A DNA stretch of 64,000 bases from Cornus controversa (taxonomy: Eukaryota; Streptophyta; Magnoliopsida; Cornales; Cornaceae). Made by a program: the position numbers and the translations under genes. How positions within the stretch are numbered: position 1 is the stretch's first letter; every line of letters starts with the position of its first letter. Below, piece by piece: positions 12,391-23,770 of the stretch. The stretch covers positions 28,622,806-28,686,805 of the forward strand of contig CM048848.1 of the NCBI GenBank assembly GCA_026545225.1, in the 5' to 3' direction. Under the pieces are notes generated by a model. It had not been told where the DNA came from. It did not search any database and saw only the letters and a program-made list of their open reading frames with translations.

Positions 12391-13204
12391 TTCATTGGTG
12401 GGTCTTCATTCAGCTTTGGTTCGACTGTACAGAAGGTGTGCATGGTCCATCCCTCAACTTCCCTCTTACTCTCTCTCTCTTGAAGAATATATGTATGTAT
12501 TTGAATTCTTCTATCTTTGTTCATTTTTAATTGATAGCAAATCAAACTTTGATCGGATGTTGGTAACTTTATAAGAATGACACGGTGCCTACAAAATAGA
12601 TAGATTTAGTGTAGTTGTAATCCTCCTTTATATGGGTGTTTCCTACTACTACTATTAATTCAAGTTTAGACTTGAGATGCAGATGCCTGATCTTGGTAAC
12701 CTTGTGGATGATTTTATTTTCTTATTCTGGACTAGTTTATTTCCTATAATTCAGATGTGGGATCAATATATTAGTTATATATTTTCTTAATGCTTCAATC
12801 TGATTAATGCATAGTGGGTGCCCTCTCTCGCTCTCTGTCGATCTCTCTCTAAGATGGCAATAAATGATAAGTCATGAAGGCAGACCAAAGAGGTCAAACC
12901 TCTCTGTGCTTATGTGTGTGAAATTGTGATTCTTTATTTTCTTTTCATATTTGGGTGAGTGATATAGAAAAGGGGACCGCAAAATAGCAATTGAAAGCCA
13001 GATTCAAAAAGGAGTCTTGATTCTTTTCCATGAAAGATAAAAATCTTCATTTTATTTCGTCTTTCTCTCATGTTGTCATGGTCTATTTTGCCTACTCTCT
13101 CTATAATGAAAAACTAAAATCTCTAAGAAGTTACAAAAAAATCTAAATAAAGTATCCTTTTATACTTCTCTTTCATAGTCTAATGATATATAAATACAAC
13201 CAAT

Positions 13205-14025
13205 AAAAAAGTGAAGACTGCTGATCTCTTTCCTTCAGTTAAAATTCTTGGTTTGATAAGTGGGCCAAGGCCTAGACTTGAGAAGATTCATCGAAAACTT
13301 GATAGGATATTTACTAACATTATTGATGAACATAAAGCTAGGAAGGTGGCAACACAGACTGGTGGTGAAGCTAATCATGAAGACCAGATAGATGTTCTTC
13401 TTAGAGTTTAGGACAAGGGTGACCTTGAGATTCCCTTAACTATGAGAAGCCTTAAGTCAGTTATCATGGTTAGTACGTTTACTTTATGCTTCTATCAATA
13501 TCAATGAATTAAGTTCCATAATTTACTATTACCTCCAGCTGAGTCGTAGTCCAAAACCCTTTTTACAGACTAAAATTCAGTTTTAAATATTTGATCTTCA
13601 AACACCAACATCCACATTGTGTTCAATATGTAATGCTGGTCCAACACTCAGGAGTTGCAGGGAGCGTAATAAGAGTTAATAAGTCATGATATTATGTCAT
13701 ATCCTCTATTCTTTAATTCAATTTCAATGCTCTTTCAGGACATGTTCACTGGTGGGATCAAGACATCATCTACAACTTTAGGCTGGGCAATGTCAGAATT
13801 GCTGAGAAACCCTAGAGTTATAGAAAAGGCACAAGCTGAGGTGAGACGGGTTTTGTGTAAAAAAGGAAATATTCTTAATGAAAATGATCTCCATGAATTG
13901 AGTTACTTAAAGTCAGTTATCAAAAAAACTCTGAGACTACACCCTCCTCTCCCTTTATCAATTCTGAGAGAGAGTAGAGTGAGATGTGAAATCAATGGAT
14001 ATGAGATACATGTGAAAAGCCAAGT
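13205..14025 (+). pseudogene. CYP71-type cytochrome P450 gene fragment, two exons
   Basis: The exon-1 part (13,205-13,468) encodes ADLFPSVKILGLISGPRPRL, RKLDRIFTNIIDEHK and IDVLLRV, typical of the F-G to H-helix region of CYP71-clan enzymes. A TAG stop (13,409-13,411) follows LLRV, after which the frame continues DKGDLEIPLT. A 270-bp intron has canonical borders (gttagt at 13,469; ctttcag ending 13,738). Exon 2 encodes the I-helix DMFTGGIKTSSTTLGWAMSE and the K-helix region KKTLRLHPPLPL, where the Glu of the conserved ExxR motif is replaced by Lys. Similarity ends at about 14,025 (YEIHVKSQV); the heme-binding loop and the N-terminal membrane anchor are absent. Premature stop, lost ExxR and truncation at both ends make it nonfunctional. 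It retains its intron, so it came from genomic DNA and not a processed transcript. Confidence 0.88.
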
Positions 14026-14990
14026 CACTGAACGGCGTTGCTGCAAGTCACAAACTATTTTATAGTAAATATTTTTGTGATAGAAAATATTTGGTACAAA
14101 AATAAAAAATAAACTTAATGCTATATATTATTGAATATTTTTCGGAATACTCTTCAAAGAATAAATTTATAGTTAGACCCATTAGGGCTCGCCAAGTATT
14201 TTTTGAGTTAACAAATGAATTGACTTTATTAATGAATTTATTTATTTATTTTTTCTTTTCATTTCAGTAATGAACTTTAATCCTACAAATACGTCAACAA
14301 GAAGAGCCTCATTGAGGACCTTGACATCAGAGAAGAGCTATACATACACTTACACTTAAAATAACATTAAATGCAAAAAATATATACTACGGCCCAGTCC
14401 AATGCAAATGGTGTTTTGTAAATATTTGTTTATTGAACAATCTCACCTATAGAAGTGTGAGTCTTTCTCTTTCATAACTCATTCACTCTCACATGTAAAA
14501 TTAGGGGAAATGTCATCTCTGAATCCACCAGAGCAGCAATAGATTTAGTATGGAGAGGAGAATATAATACCACAACTGGGTCAGGACCCAATCAGTTGGG
14601 TAAATTTAATGTCAAGAAATCAAGATCAGTTGGTAGATCCAGTCGAGCTAGATGATTTTTCAAATCTGGAAGGGAATGATTGTTCCAGTATTATTGGATT
14701 TCTCTGAGCTGTTAGCGAATGATGTATAATGGAATCAACTACCTGATGGGGGTGATCAACAGTCAATACCTTTTGGGTATGTTTCAGATCTGTAACATGC
14801 CGTATATACAAAGCATGTATAAGACATGTGTAAGGGTACCTCTATCTGTACAGATCTTTTGATGTATAAAATTTTGTTCATATATAAATCAAATTGTGGA
14901 TTTGATTATTTATTGACACATTTATTATATGAAATCAGATTCTATTTCAGTTTAATAATTTTTTATTTTATAGTGCCATAGGTACGGGTA
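14026..14990. other. Non-coding filler right of the P450 fragment
   Basis: AT-rich sequence with no gene recognised. Minus-strand frames here (for example 14,626-14,811) have no family features. Confidence 0.5.
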
Positions 14991-16569
14991 ATACCCTTGT
15001 ATATATATAGCTACATCTTCTTCTATACTTCTCCATTGAATTAGAAGACCTTGGGGTGAGAATTGGGCGACGCTGAAGAAAAGAGAAACGGTTTATGCAC
15101 TAAGGGCTCGAGATTGATCCATCTAGAATCAATTTCAAAAAAAGTTAATTTTCAGGTGAAAGTAAGGAATAGCTTGAAACTATAGCTATTGAGGTAGGGG
15201 TGTGTTGTGTGTCTTTTATTTGAAGTTAAATTTCATATTTTAAGCATAAAATTGATATTTTCATGTTGTATATGATTATATGAGATTTTTGGATGAAATT
15301 ATTGAATTAAATTGATGTATGTGTGCTTCTTGAATTAGAAATGATTGGTATGTGACTTTGAATACATAAATTGTTAATGTATACTCCTTGTGAAGATTAT
15401 TGCATATGTGGAATTTTGAAAACTTATGGAAAACCTAGTTTTTGAAAATTTAATGTCAACATGTGTCATTATGAATTCTTGCATTACATGCTATAATGAA
15501 TATAGGATGTGAATTGGGTGCAATGTATCAAGACGTGTGAGTGTATGTGCAAAACGTGATATGTTTTGTGTGAGAGTGGGGTGTTGTCTCGGAAGTGACT
15601 CATGGGAAAGTACAAGGGGAACATATCTTCTAGGATTGAAAGACCTCAAAATTGCACAAGATAGATGGTAATTGGATGTGTTAGTAGCCCAAAACAATCA
15701 AGAACTTGAGATATGGGACTCTGGGATATATCTTATTTGTGTGTGTGACTGTGAGTACAATTTCAAGAGCAATGTGATTTTGTGTTGAGTCTTACATGTG
15801 ATAATGTAACTTATGTGAATTGAGTGGAATTGTGTACGAATTCGGTTATGTTATATGTTATAGATATGATGAATTGTGCAATGAAGTATGTTATGATATT
15901 CTGGTTTTCAAATGTATTTGATGAGTATACCATGGGAATGAATGTTATAGTCTTCAGTAGAATGCTAGGAAGCATGACACATACCTAGACTATGCATGTT
16001 GAGTTGCCATTATGCGATGACATGAAATGTGAACTTGAATGAATTGTACAACATATTACTTTGAGCCGTTGAACTTACTCATCCATTTAGATTAACACTT
16101 TCAAGATGTGGCAAGGAGGTGGTTGATGGTGAGCAACCATGAGTTGAACTTGGAGTCATAGAATTCCCTTCTTAATTATTTTATTGTTATGCATGTCCGG
16201 ATTGTGGACAATATGAACGTGTTGGGTATGTCTAAGATGCCTTTATATTTCAAGAACATGTTATAATTGTGTTTAACGATTTCATACTCTTTAGGTATGT
16301 TTTGAACATGGTAAATGCTTTGTTACAAATGATTAGTGGTATTTTCATTAATGTCCAAATCATGCATGTTTGTAAATGAGGAATGGTTGAGTAGAGAATA
16401 CATGAAATGTGCTAAGTGTTGTGTATGTGAAGACTTCCTTCTTGTCATGATTATGTATGTGTAATAGCAAAGAAAATTGTAGAAATGGAAAAAAATAATG
16501 CATTGTGTAGTTTCTTTGAGTTTCGAACCTTGTGGAGGGTGAATTGAGGTTAAAAATAGTGAGAAATGA

Positions 16570-16800
16570 GGTCTGGAGAGTTTCAGTCGGCTGAAACATC
16601 TATCAACCAACCAAAATGGTGAGATATCGAACATTTGTATCTGTAGACTCTATAGGTACCAGTTTTGACTGACTGAAACAACCATTCAGCCAACCAAAAG
16701 GCCTCCTTCAGCCAACCAAAGTTGAAGGTTAGCCAACTGATGAGTTGCCTAGGTTTCAGCCAACTAGTGGAACACCCATCAGCTAACTGAAACCTGAATA
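16570..16800. repeat. Reiterated TCAGCCAACTGA-like palindromic words in LTR
   Basis: At least eight near-copies of a 'cagccaac / cagctaactga / agtcggctgaaac' word occur in about 230 bp, in both orientations. The consensus TCAG..AACTGA is an imperfect palindrome. The cluster lies about 140-370 bp from the 3' end of the LTR, the same relative place as differing palindromic words in the LTRs of elements A and B. Confidence 0.6.
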
Positions 16801-16942
16801 TGGGTTTATTGTGCACTGTTGAACATTTAAGGATTGAGTAATGTAATTAACAGAGCATGATATCAAATGGTAAGTGTGATTAGGAGTGTACGTTATTACT
16901 TAATCACCCCCAGTCTTTGGGTATCGAAAATTGAGGCGTGAA

Positions 16943-18440
16943 AAAAAAAGATCCTTTTCTTACTTTGACCAAGAGGATGGGATTTTTCTGGTTGTTAAAA
17001 AATTAACTATGTCAGCAAACCATGTAATATTCTCGTGAGTAACTCTAAAAAGTTGCTCATCCGGAAAGGATTTGCAAACTAGAATAGGATCATTATGAGA
17101 CTCAACGAGAATTCGAGAGATAAGTGGTCAGCCACCACATTCTCGGTACCCTTTTTGTCCTAGATCTCAAAATTAAACTCTTGTAATAAGAGTATCTATT
17201 GGATCAATCAGGATTTTGTATCCTTCTTAGCCAACAAATGCCTTAAAGCGGCATTGTCCAAATAGACAATGACCTTGGATCCTAAGAGATATGATCCAAA
17301 TTTATCTAAGGCATAAACTACGGCAAGTAATTCATTTTTCGTTGTTGTATAATTCATGTGAGCATCAGAAAGGGTTTTAGTTGCATAGTAAATAACATAG
17401 GACAACTTGTGTACATGTTGCCCTAAGACTATACCCATAGTATAGTTGGATGGGTTGTGCATGACCTCAAATAGGAGAGCCCAATTTGTAGGGGTAAGAA
17501 TTAGAGCAGTTGATAAAAGAGCATGGAGCTTCTCAAAAGCTTCAAGACACGCTTCATTAAAGTGACATGGAGTTTATTTCTCAAGAAGCCAACACAAGGG
17601 TCGCAAAATCTTGTTAAAGCCTTGATGAAACGGAGATAGAATCCCGCATATCCAAAGAATGAACGATTGCCCCTCACCGATGAAGGTGGAGGAAGCTTAG
17701 ATATAAGTTTAACCTTGGCTTTATCAACCTCTATTCCTCTTTTGGACACAACGTGCCCAAGGAAAATCCCATCTTGAACCATGAAAAGACTTTTATCCTA
17801 ACTACAAATCAATTTTGTTACATTACAATGTTTAAGTATAAGTGTAATATTATAAAGGCACGAACTGAAAAAAGGTCCAAAGACTAAAAAGTCATCCATG
17901 AACACTTCTAAGTATCTCTCCACCATGTCGAAAAGATAAACATCATATACTATTAAAAAGTTGTCAATACAATGCATGGCCCAAAGGGCATGCATCTATA
18001 TACAAATGTTCTGAATGGACTAGTTAATGTGGTTTTATCCTGGTATTGCAGGTCAATAGCTACTTGGTTATAGCCAGAATATTCATCGAGGAAGCAATAA
18101 ACATTTTGCCCTGCAAGCCTTTCTAGGATTTGACCAATAAATGGAAGTGGGAAGTGATCTTTCTTAGTAGCTGAGTTTAGTTTTCTATAATCAATACACA
18201 CCCTCCAACCGGTAGTGGTGCATTGAGGAACTAATTCTTCTTTGTCATTTAAAAGCACGATGATGCCGGATTTCTTTGACACCACTTGTGTGTGGCTTAC
18301 CCACTTACTATCCGAGAAGGGGTAAACAATACCTTTATCTAGAAATTTCACTAGCTCTTTCATTATTATGCCTTCATATTCGGATTAAGCCGACGTTGCG
18401 CCTCTCTAAAGGTCTTCGCATCATCTTCTAAGTGTATGCA
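16943..18440 (-). pseudogene. Athila reverse transcriptase and RNase H
   Basis: On the minus strand: RT start with VSHTQVVSKKSGIIVL and a [20 protein letters not shown] block, FPLPFIGQILERLAGQ, FLDEYSGYNQVAI, then the catalytic FMDDFLVFG (a Y-x-DD variant) at about 17,880-17,910; then GIFLGHVVSKRGIEVDKAKV and the RNase H region LSYVIYYATKTLSDAHMNYT, TTKNELLAVVYALDKFGSYL and VIVYLDNAALRHLL (17,208-17,462). The insertion in KDDEELVPQ-like sequence before GWRVCIDYR is the usual Athila arrangement. There are many stops and shifts. It continues upstream into protease without a gap. On the left it ends in SSWSK followed by the solo LTR. Confidence 0.92.
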
Positions 18441-19340
18441 ATACATACAAATAGAAGGATATATGCCTTTAAGATTGGCAGCGCTTCACCCTATAGCTCC
18501 TTTGTGCTTTTTAAGCACCGTAATTAGTGCACCTAGGAACACATATTTGAGAGTAGCCAATAAAGGCTTCAGCTCAATTTGTGGTGGAGATATAAGAGAT
18601 GAAATTACTGGAGTACTTGAAAGAGGAGCTAGAGGCTCTATTGGTGCCCTCCATTTAGGAAATTCCATTACAACCGTGGCATCAAGCATTGAATTAACAT
18701 CATAAATTAATTTCTCAACATCAAAGTCATCACAGTTAAAATGACTAAGTCACGCTTCTAGCAGATCTTTGGACAAAAGAAAAGGAAGTGCTTCTTCAAC
18801 AAGCTCATCCACAACATCAATACAAAAACACTCGCTTTCATCATTGGAAGTGTGGTGGGAAGCATCGAAGATGTTTAACTTTACTTTCATATTCCCAAAT
18901 GATATGTTCACTACTCCAGTATGGCAATTAACAAAAGTGTTAGCCATGGCCAAGAAAGGATGACCTAGAATGATTGGAATATGTCGAGTAGGATTTTGGA
19001 TAGGTTCTGTGACAAAGACTATGAAATCTATCAGAAAGTAAAATTTGTCCACTTTAATAAGGACATCCTCAATGATACCGCATGGTTTCTTTATTAAGTG
19101 GTCCAAAAGTTGCAACACAATCGTTGTTGGCTTGAGTTCCCCCCACCCCAATTTCTTATAAACCAAATAAGGTAGCAAGTTAACACTTGCTCCTAGGTCA
19201 AGAAGTGCCTTTTCAAATTCTTGGTCACCAATGAAACAAAAAATTATTGGGGCACCCGGATCCTTGGACTTGGGAGAAGTGTTGTGTTGGAGTATTGAAC
19301 TCACATGCTCGGTTAAGAGGACTTTCTTAGGAACTTGGTT
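18441..19340 (-). pseudogene. Athila aspartic protease region and linker to RT
   Basis: The main frame (18,750-19,304, minus, 184 residues) has the protease active-site neighbourhood as ALLDLGASVNLLPY, where Athila proteases usually have DLGASVN, followed by the distal IPIILGHPFLAMANTFVNC block and GVVNISFGNMKVKLNIF. The linker frame at 18,486-18,689 has PPQIELKPLLATLKYVFLG, the stretch that precedes RT in this lineage. Stops separate the linker from RT. Relic; no function expected. Confidence 0.87.
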
Positions 19341-19980
19341 TCTAGATCAATGCTTTTTGAGTACGTAAGTCCTTTAAGAAGTTAGTATATGGGAGAATTT
19401 TTCTTATAGAATCAAAAAGATAGAGACTGATTTTGACTTGTTTAAAAAACTCCATCATATCTTGTATTTTCTCTCCTTGCTTCCCGAAATGAGAAGGCTC
19501 TCTCAATCTTTGAGAAAATGGAGGCTTAGGCTCCACTGAAGTTTTAAATTTTGGAATAGATGAGGAAGGAACTTCATTTGCCTTTTCTTTCTATTTTGAT
19601 AAATTTGCATTTGGAATATTTTAAGCTTTTGGATTTAAAATGGGACAATTTGGATTTTTTAAAGTCTCACATTCTTTCTCTTTCTTATCCTCAACTTTAT
19701 TGTCAATAATTCTTCCACTTCTCAAAGTTGTAATTGATTGAGCTTGTTTTTGATAAACATTCAATGAAGAAGAGGAAGGCCAATCAGCCACATGTACTCC
19801 CTTAGGATTTGCCACCGATTGGCTTCGCAATCTCCCCTCTTCTCGCCTATTCAAAGCATTTTTTAATTGTCCCATTCGGGTTTCTAGCCTAGATATTGAT
19901 TGATAGTGGGAATGCAACAATTGAGTATTTGATCGGCGTTGAATGTTATGCATTATAGTCTCTTAACTTGTGTATTTTAT
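19341..19980 (-). pseudogene. Athila gag, C-terminal fragment
   Basis: Minus-strand frames read SRLETRMGQLKNALNRREEG and QAQSITTLRSGRIIDNKVED (19,621-19,953), then KPPFSQRL and DMMEFFKQVKISLYLFDSIR (19,342-19,536). 'TLRSG..ID' and 'F...L..V.I..PL.D.I' are hallmarks of the Athila gag-protease junction. The N-terminal two thirds of gag, the leader and the 5' LTR are missing; similarity stops at about 19,960-19,980. Confidence 0.82.
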
Positions 19981-20393
19981 TCTCTTAGTGATAGATTATT
20001 TTGTGATTTTACTTCGTTTTAGTGTTTTATGTATTTTCAGTGCCTTAATGATTATTTCAGTTAAAACTATGATTTTGGGCTTTTAAAGATGATATGCAAG
20101 AGGGTTAGATGAAGTCTATGTCAAATGGATCCATTCAACTCCATATTTTAACTCAAATCAATCCAAGAAAGAGGTCCAAGAGAATTATAGCTGCTTATGG
20201 ATAATTTGGGCCTGAAGCCCAATTCTGTGCTTAATATAATTTTAATCCCGTGTTGGAAAGTAGCCCAGACATCTTATTTTTGAGGCTCAAATTGACTTAA
20301 TTCTCATATTAGTTGAACGAAATTCGATTCTAGACACTTTTGTATTTCATAAAAATTTCATGAATCGGACTTCTAGTGGGTCAAAAGTTGGGC
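19981..20393. other. Unassigned retroelement-like spacer
   Basis: No gene is seen. Phrases such as 'gggcctgaagcccaattctg' and a T-rich 'cgttttagtgttttatgtat' look like LTR U3 sequence of a Gypsy element, but no boundary or partner was found. It lies between truncated Athila gag and a Tekay-type LTR start. Confidence 0.35.
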
Positions 20394-21718
20394 TGTATAA
20401 ACCATGACTAATTTTGACCAGTTTTGTATTTTGAGTGGTGATTAGCATGTTTCATGTGTGGGGAACATGTTTGGGAAGTGTTTTAAAGGTTTTGATAAAT
20501 TTTTAGAAGGTTTGGAGAAGTTTGATTTTTTGGTCAAACTGGGGCCCAGGATGCGACTTAAGTGGGCCAGATAATCTGAAATTTTTTTAAAATATTTAAT
20601 TTTAGGAATGACTTGGATGAAATATTTAGATAGTTAAGGAAGTTATTTCAAGGCCGTAGGAGTTTTTAGAATAAAAAACGGAGGTCGAGAAGGTACGTTA
20701 AGTGGTTGGGGGCATTTTAGTCTTTTCGCGAGCCAGGATATTTTAAATATCAAGGATAAGAGATCTCAGCCATTATACATAGCTATTTCTCTCTCTAAAT
20801 TGCTCCCACTTCTTCTCTCTTCCTTCTCTCTAGGTTTTGGAGGCCTTCGTGTGTGATTCAAGTTCCACCAAGGAAGGGAGATACGTAGGAGACGGCTAGG
20901 GCTTCCCTTTGAACCAATCAACGTTGTGGTTTGGCAAGGTTGACATTGTTGGAATTTTGATAAGTGCTTGGAAGGCCTTAATTTTTTAGGTAGGGGTTCT
21001 CTTTCTGATTTACTTGTCGATTCTAGGGTTTTGGGTGAAACGGTAAGAGCTTAGGGTGTGTGTTGCATGATTTAGAGTGGTAAGAGGGTGGATTGTGGTG
21101 TTATTATACTCTCCTTGGTCTCTATTGTGCAATGGATATGTATGTGGTAGTATACATGATAAAAGGAGTGAATGTGTGAGAGATATTAGCATGTATACTT
21201 ATATGCTAGGTTTTGTGCACATATGTGAAAATGCGTTATATTGAACATGTATGTATTATGTGTTATTAAGTGAGTTAAATACATGCTATCTTTACAGAGA
21301 AAATGTGTGCATTGGTGAAGCATAACTAAAATGTGCTTAGGTGACGTTTTGTGAGCATATGTGGATGGTATGCTAGGTTCTACATGTATAGGTAAATATA
21401 TGTATAACGTTGTGGAGATGAAATACATGTTATATTCCTATATAACTAGCTTATGTATTGTGAAGCATGAAACTTAATTGCTTGATATTTATATATTCAA
21501 AATGCATATATGGGTCCGTTGCGAGGAAACGGAAAAAAGTGGTCGAATTACCCAGAGTAGGTCAATACTCGATGAGGGTGTTGGAGTGGTTAAGTCACCT
21601 TGGAGGAGGTAAATTCTTGGTGATCGGGATCTAACTACCTTGGAGTAGGTAAATACTCAGTAGGGATTCCAAAAAGGTTGCCCAATCGATTTGGAGTAGG
21701 TAAATACTTACAATGACC
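20394..21718 (+). mobile_element. 5' half of a Tekay-type LTR (plus)
   Basis: It starts TGTATAAACCATGACTAATT, a diverged version of the element A LTR start, and follows A's LTR (read on minus) through 'agttaaggaagt', 'aaggccgtaggag', a 'ggggcattttagtc' block and the leader 'gtaggggttctctttc'. A repeated 'ccttggagtaggtaaatact' motif (21,598-21,710) lies near its right end. Similarity stops at about 21,718, where minus-strand integrase of element A begins, so this is a truncated, oppositely oriented LTR. Confidence 0.65.
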
Positions 21719-22330
21719 CAAATTGCATCGTGACTCTTCCTCGTCCTAGGTAACCCCGTCACAAAGTCCATAGTGACGTATTCCCACTTCCACATAGCTA
21801 CTGGTTATGGTTGTAATAAACCTGGCGGTCTCTGATGCTTGGCTTTCACTTGTTGACAAGTGAGGCACCTCGCCACAAACTATGCGACGTCCTTTTTCAT
21901 GCCCTTCCATCAATACTGTCTACGAAGGTTGTGTTACATTTTGGTATCACATGAATGCATTGGAAGTCTAGAACTATGAAACTCTCTCAAGACCCCATCC
22001 CTATAAACCAATGGAACAACCATTTTGCCTCTGAACCTCAATCCTCCATCTAAATGGATACCCTAATCTTCCATCACTTCACCACCCACAATTCGTGTGC
22101 GAATAATCTTCATCTCACTGTCATGCCTTTGCTCCTCAACCACTCAACTCACTAGAGCTGGTTGTGCAACAAGTGTGAACAAACTAGCCAGTTCACCACC
22201 CTCACTAAAGTACAATCTCATTTCTAAGATATCTTCCATTTTCTTCCACTCTCGGATGGCAATACTAGCCAAAATGCCACGTGACTTTTTGCTCAATGCA
22301 TTGGCAACCACCTTGGCCTTCCCCGAGTGA
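21719..22330 (-). pseudogene. Tekay element A integrase, partial
   Basis: On minus, the frame after RNase H (DNALSKK equivalent at about 22,290) leads through a spacer into a decayed zinc finger and then [20 protein letters not shown] and RKSHDAIW (21,720-21,800), the first-Asp region of chromovirus integrase. Everything downstream (the rest of the D,D35E core, the C-terminal chromodomain and the 3' LTR) is missing, cut by the plus-oriented LTR half. Confidence 0.82.
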
Positions 22331-23770
22331 TATTGAAGATTGAAATTGTAGTCTTCCATGTACTCCACCCACCTCATTTGTCTCATATTCAAGTCCTTTT
22401 GTGTGGAAAGGTACTTTAAGCTCTTGTGATCCAAAAAAACCTCAAACTTCTCCCCATACAAGTAATACCTCCACATTTTCAATGCAAATATCACCGTCGC
22501 TAACTCCAAGTTATAAGTCGTGTAATTTTGCTCGTGGATTTTCAATTGTCGGGAATCATATGCAACAACCCTCTTGCATTAGTACACAATATCCCAAGCC
22601 AACCTATGAAGCGTCATGGTAGATGACATAACCCAAACCACATTCAGGGATAATCAATAGGAGCACTAGTCAATCTACTATTCAATTCTATAAAAGAATA
22701 CTTGCAAGCATTGTTCCACACAAACTTAACTACTTTATGAGTAAGCTTGGTCATTGGCGCTGCTAACTTTGAAAAGTCCTTTACGAAACACTAGTAATAT
22801 CCCACCAGTCCCAAGAAGCTATGTATCTCGAATACATTCTTAGGTCTTTCCCAATTCATTATCGCTTCAACCTTAGAAAGGTCTACCGAAACTCCTCATT
22901 CTAACACCAAATGTCCTACGAACTTCACCTCTATTACCCAAAATTCACATTTTTCATATTTGGCATACAAAAGATGCTCTCTCAAAATCTGCAATACAGT
23001 CCTCAAATGGATCTCATGCTCCTCCATAGAAGAATAATACATAAGAATGTTGTCCACAAATACCAGCACAAATCTGTCCAACTATACACTAAAGACTCGG
23101 TTCATTAAGTCCATGAATGTTGCTAATGCATTTGCCAAACCAAATGGCATTACGAGAAACTCATAGTTGTCATACCTAGTCCAAAAAGCTGTCTTCAGAA
23201 TGTCCTTGTCCCTTACCCTCAATTAGTAATACCCCGACCTCAAGTTAATCTTTAAAAAGCAAGTTGAACCTTTAAAATGATCTAACAAGTCATCTATCCT
23301 TAGCAAAGAATACTTGTTTTTAATTGTTGTTTGGTTCAACTTTCGGTAGTCTATACACAACCGTAAATATTCGTCCATCTTTTTGGCAAACAGAACCAGA
23401 GCTCCCCAAGGTGATGTACTAGGTCGTACAAAACCCTTGTCTAACAACTCTTGCAACTGATTTTTCACTCCTTTAATTTTGTCGAAGCCATTTAGTATAG
23501 TGTCATAGAGATAGGCGCGGTACCAGGAGCTAGATTAATGCTAAATACCACATCTCTCATCGAAGGTAACTCTATCAAGTCCCCCAAAAACACATCTAAA
23601 AACTCCCCAACCATTGGTGGAAGCCCTCCATGAGTTATAACCTCATCATCCTCGGCCAACAAGCTAGCTAGGCCAATCCCGTTCTGAGCAACAAAACTAA
23701 GCAATGACGGTATATAAAAGTCATCATGCTCTCCCATAAAGTAGAAGTAATCACCCTCGGGTGTGCACAC
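22331..23770 (-). pseudogene. Tekay element A reverse transcriptase and RNase H
   Basis: On minus: RT with [19 protein letters not shown] and [20 protein letters not shown] (23,223-23,468), the catalytic box as [19 protein letters not shown] (22,896-23,081), and RNase H with QNYTTYNLELATVIFALKMW, FEVFLDHKSLKYL, MRWVEYMEDYNFNLQYHSGK and ANALSKKSRG (22,144-22,545). The second Asp of the usual Y-V-DD box is Asn here, which would abolish polymerase activity even without the stops. Motif spacing fits the Del/Tekay chromovirus lineage. Confidence 0.92.

Larger units (their letters stand above)
11940..14990. other. Insert of about 3 kb inside the solo LTR, carrying a P450 fragment
   Basis: Between the TATA/R region and the point where LTR similarity resumes (about 15,000, 'ctacatcttcttctatactt'), the sequence matches nothing in the other Tekay LTRs. 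It holds a C/CT microsatellite (12,364-12,390), CT-rich leader-like stretches and a two-exon CYP71-like fragment (13,205-14,025). The edges are not sharply defined. A small hairpin, gggtaataccc, lies at about 14,986-14,996 near the right edge. No terminal inverted repeats or target duplication were found, so the mechanism (Helitron-type capture, filler DNA, other) is open. Confidence 0.45.
11504..16942 (+). mobile_element. Tekay-type solo LTR inserted in Athila integrase (itself interrupted)
   Basis: It starts TGTAAGAACCGTGACCA, matching the LTR start of element A below (complement of ggtcacggtctctaca), and ends near 16,942 in 'gaggcgtga', comparable to A's 'ggggcatgaca' end. A TATA box 378 bp from the start and the 'ttgagccgttgaactt' block at about 16,060 correspond in order to element A. 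On either side the Athila frame joins as SSWSK-(stop)-EKDLFF then SQVR. Flanks are aaaac (left) and an A-run (right), compatible with a 5-bp duplication. No internal coding domain is present, so a solo LTR is the simplest reading. Roughly 3 kb of foreign sequence (about 11,940-14,990) splits it. Confidence 0.6.

Noticed and set aside
12312-12545. Short ORFs on both strands
   Set aside because: Driven by the C-run and (CT)n microsatellite.
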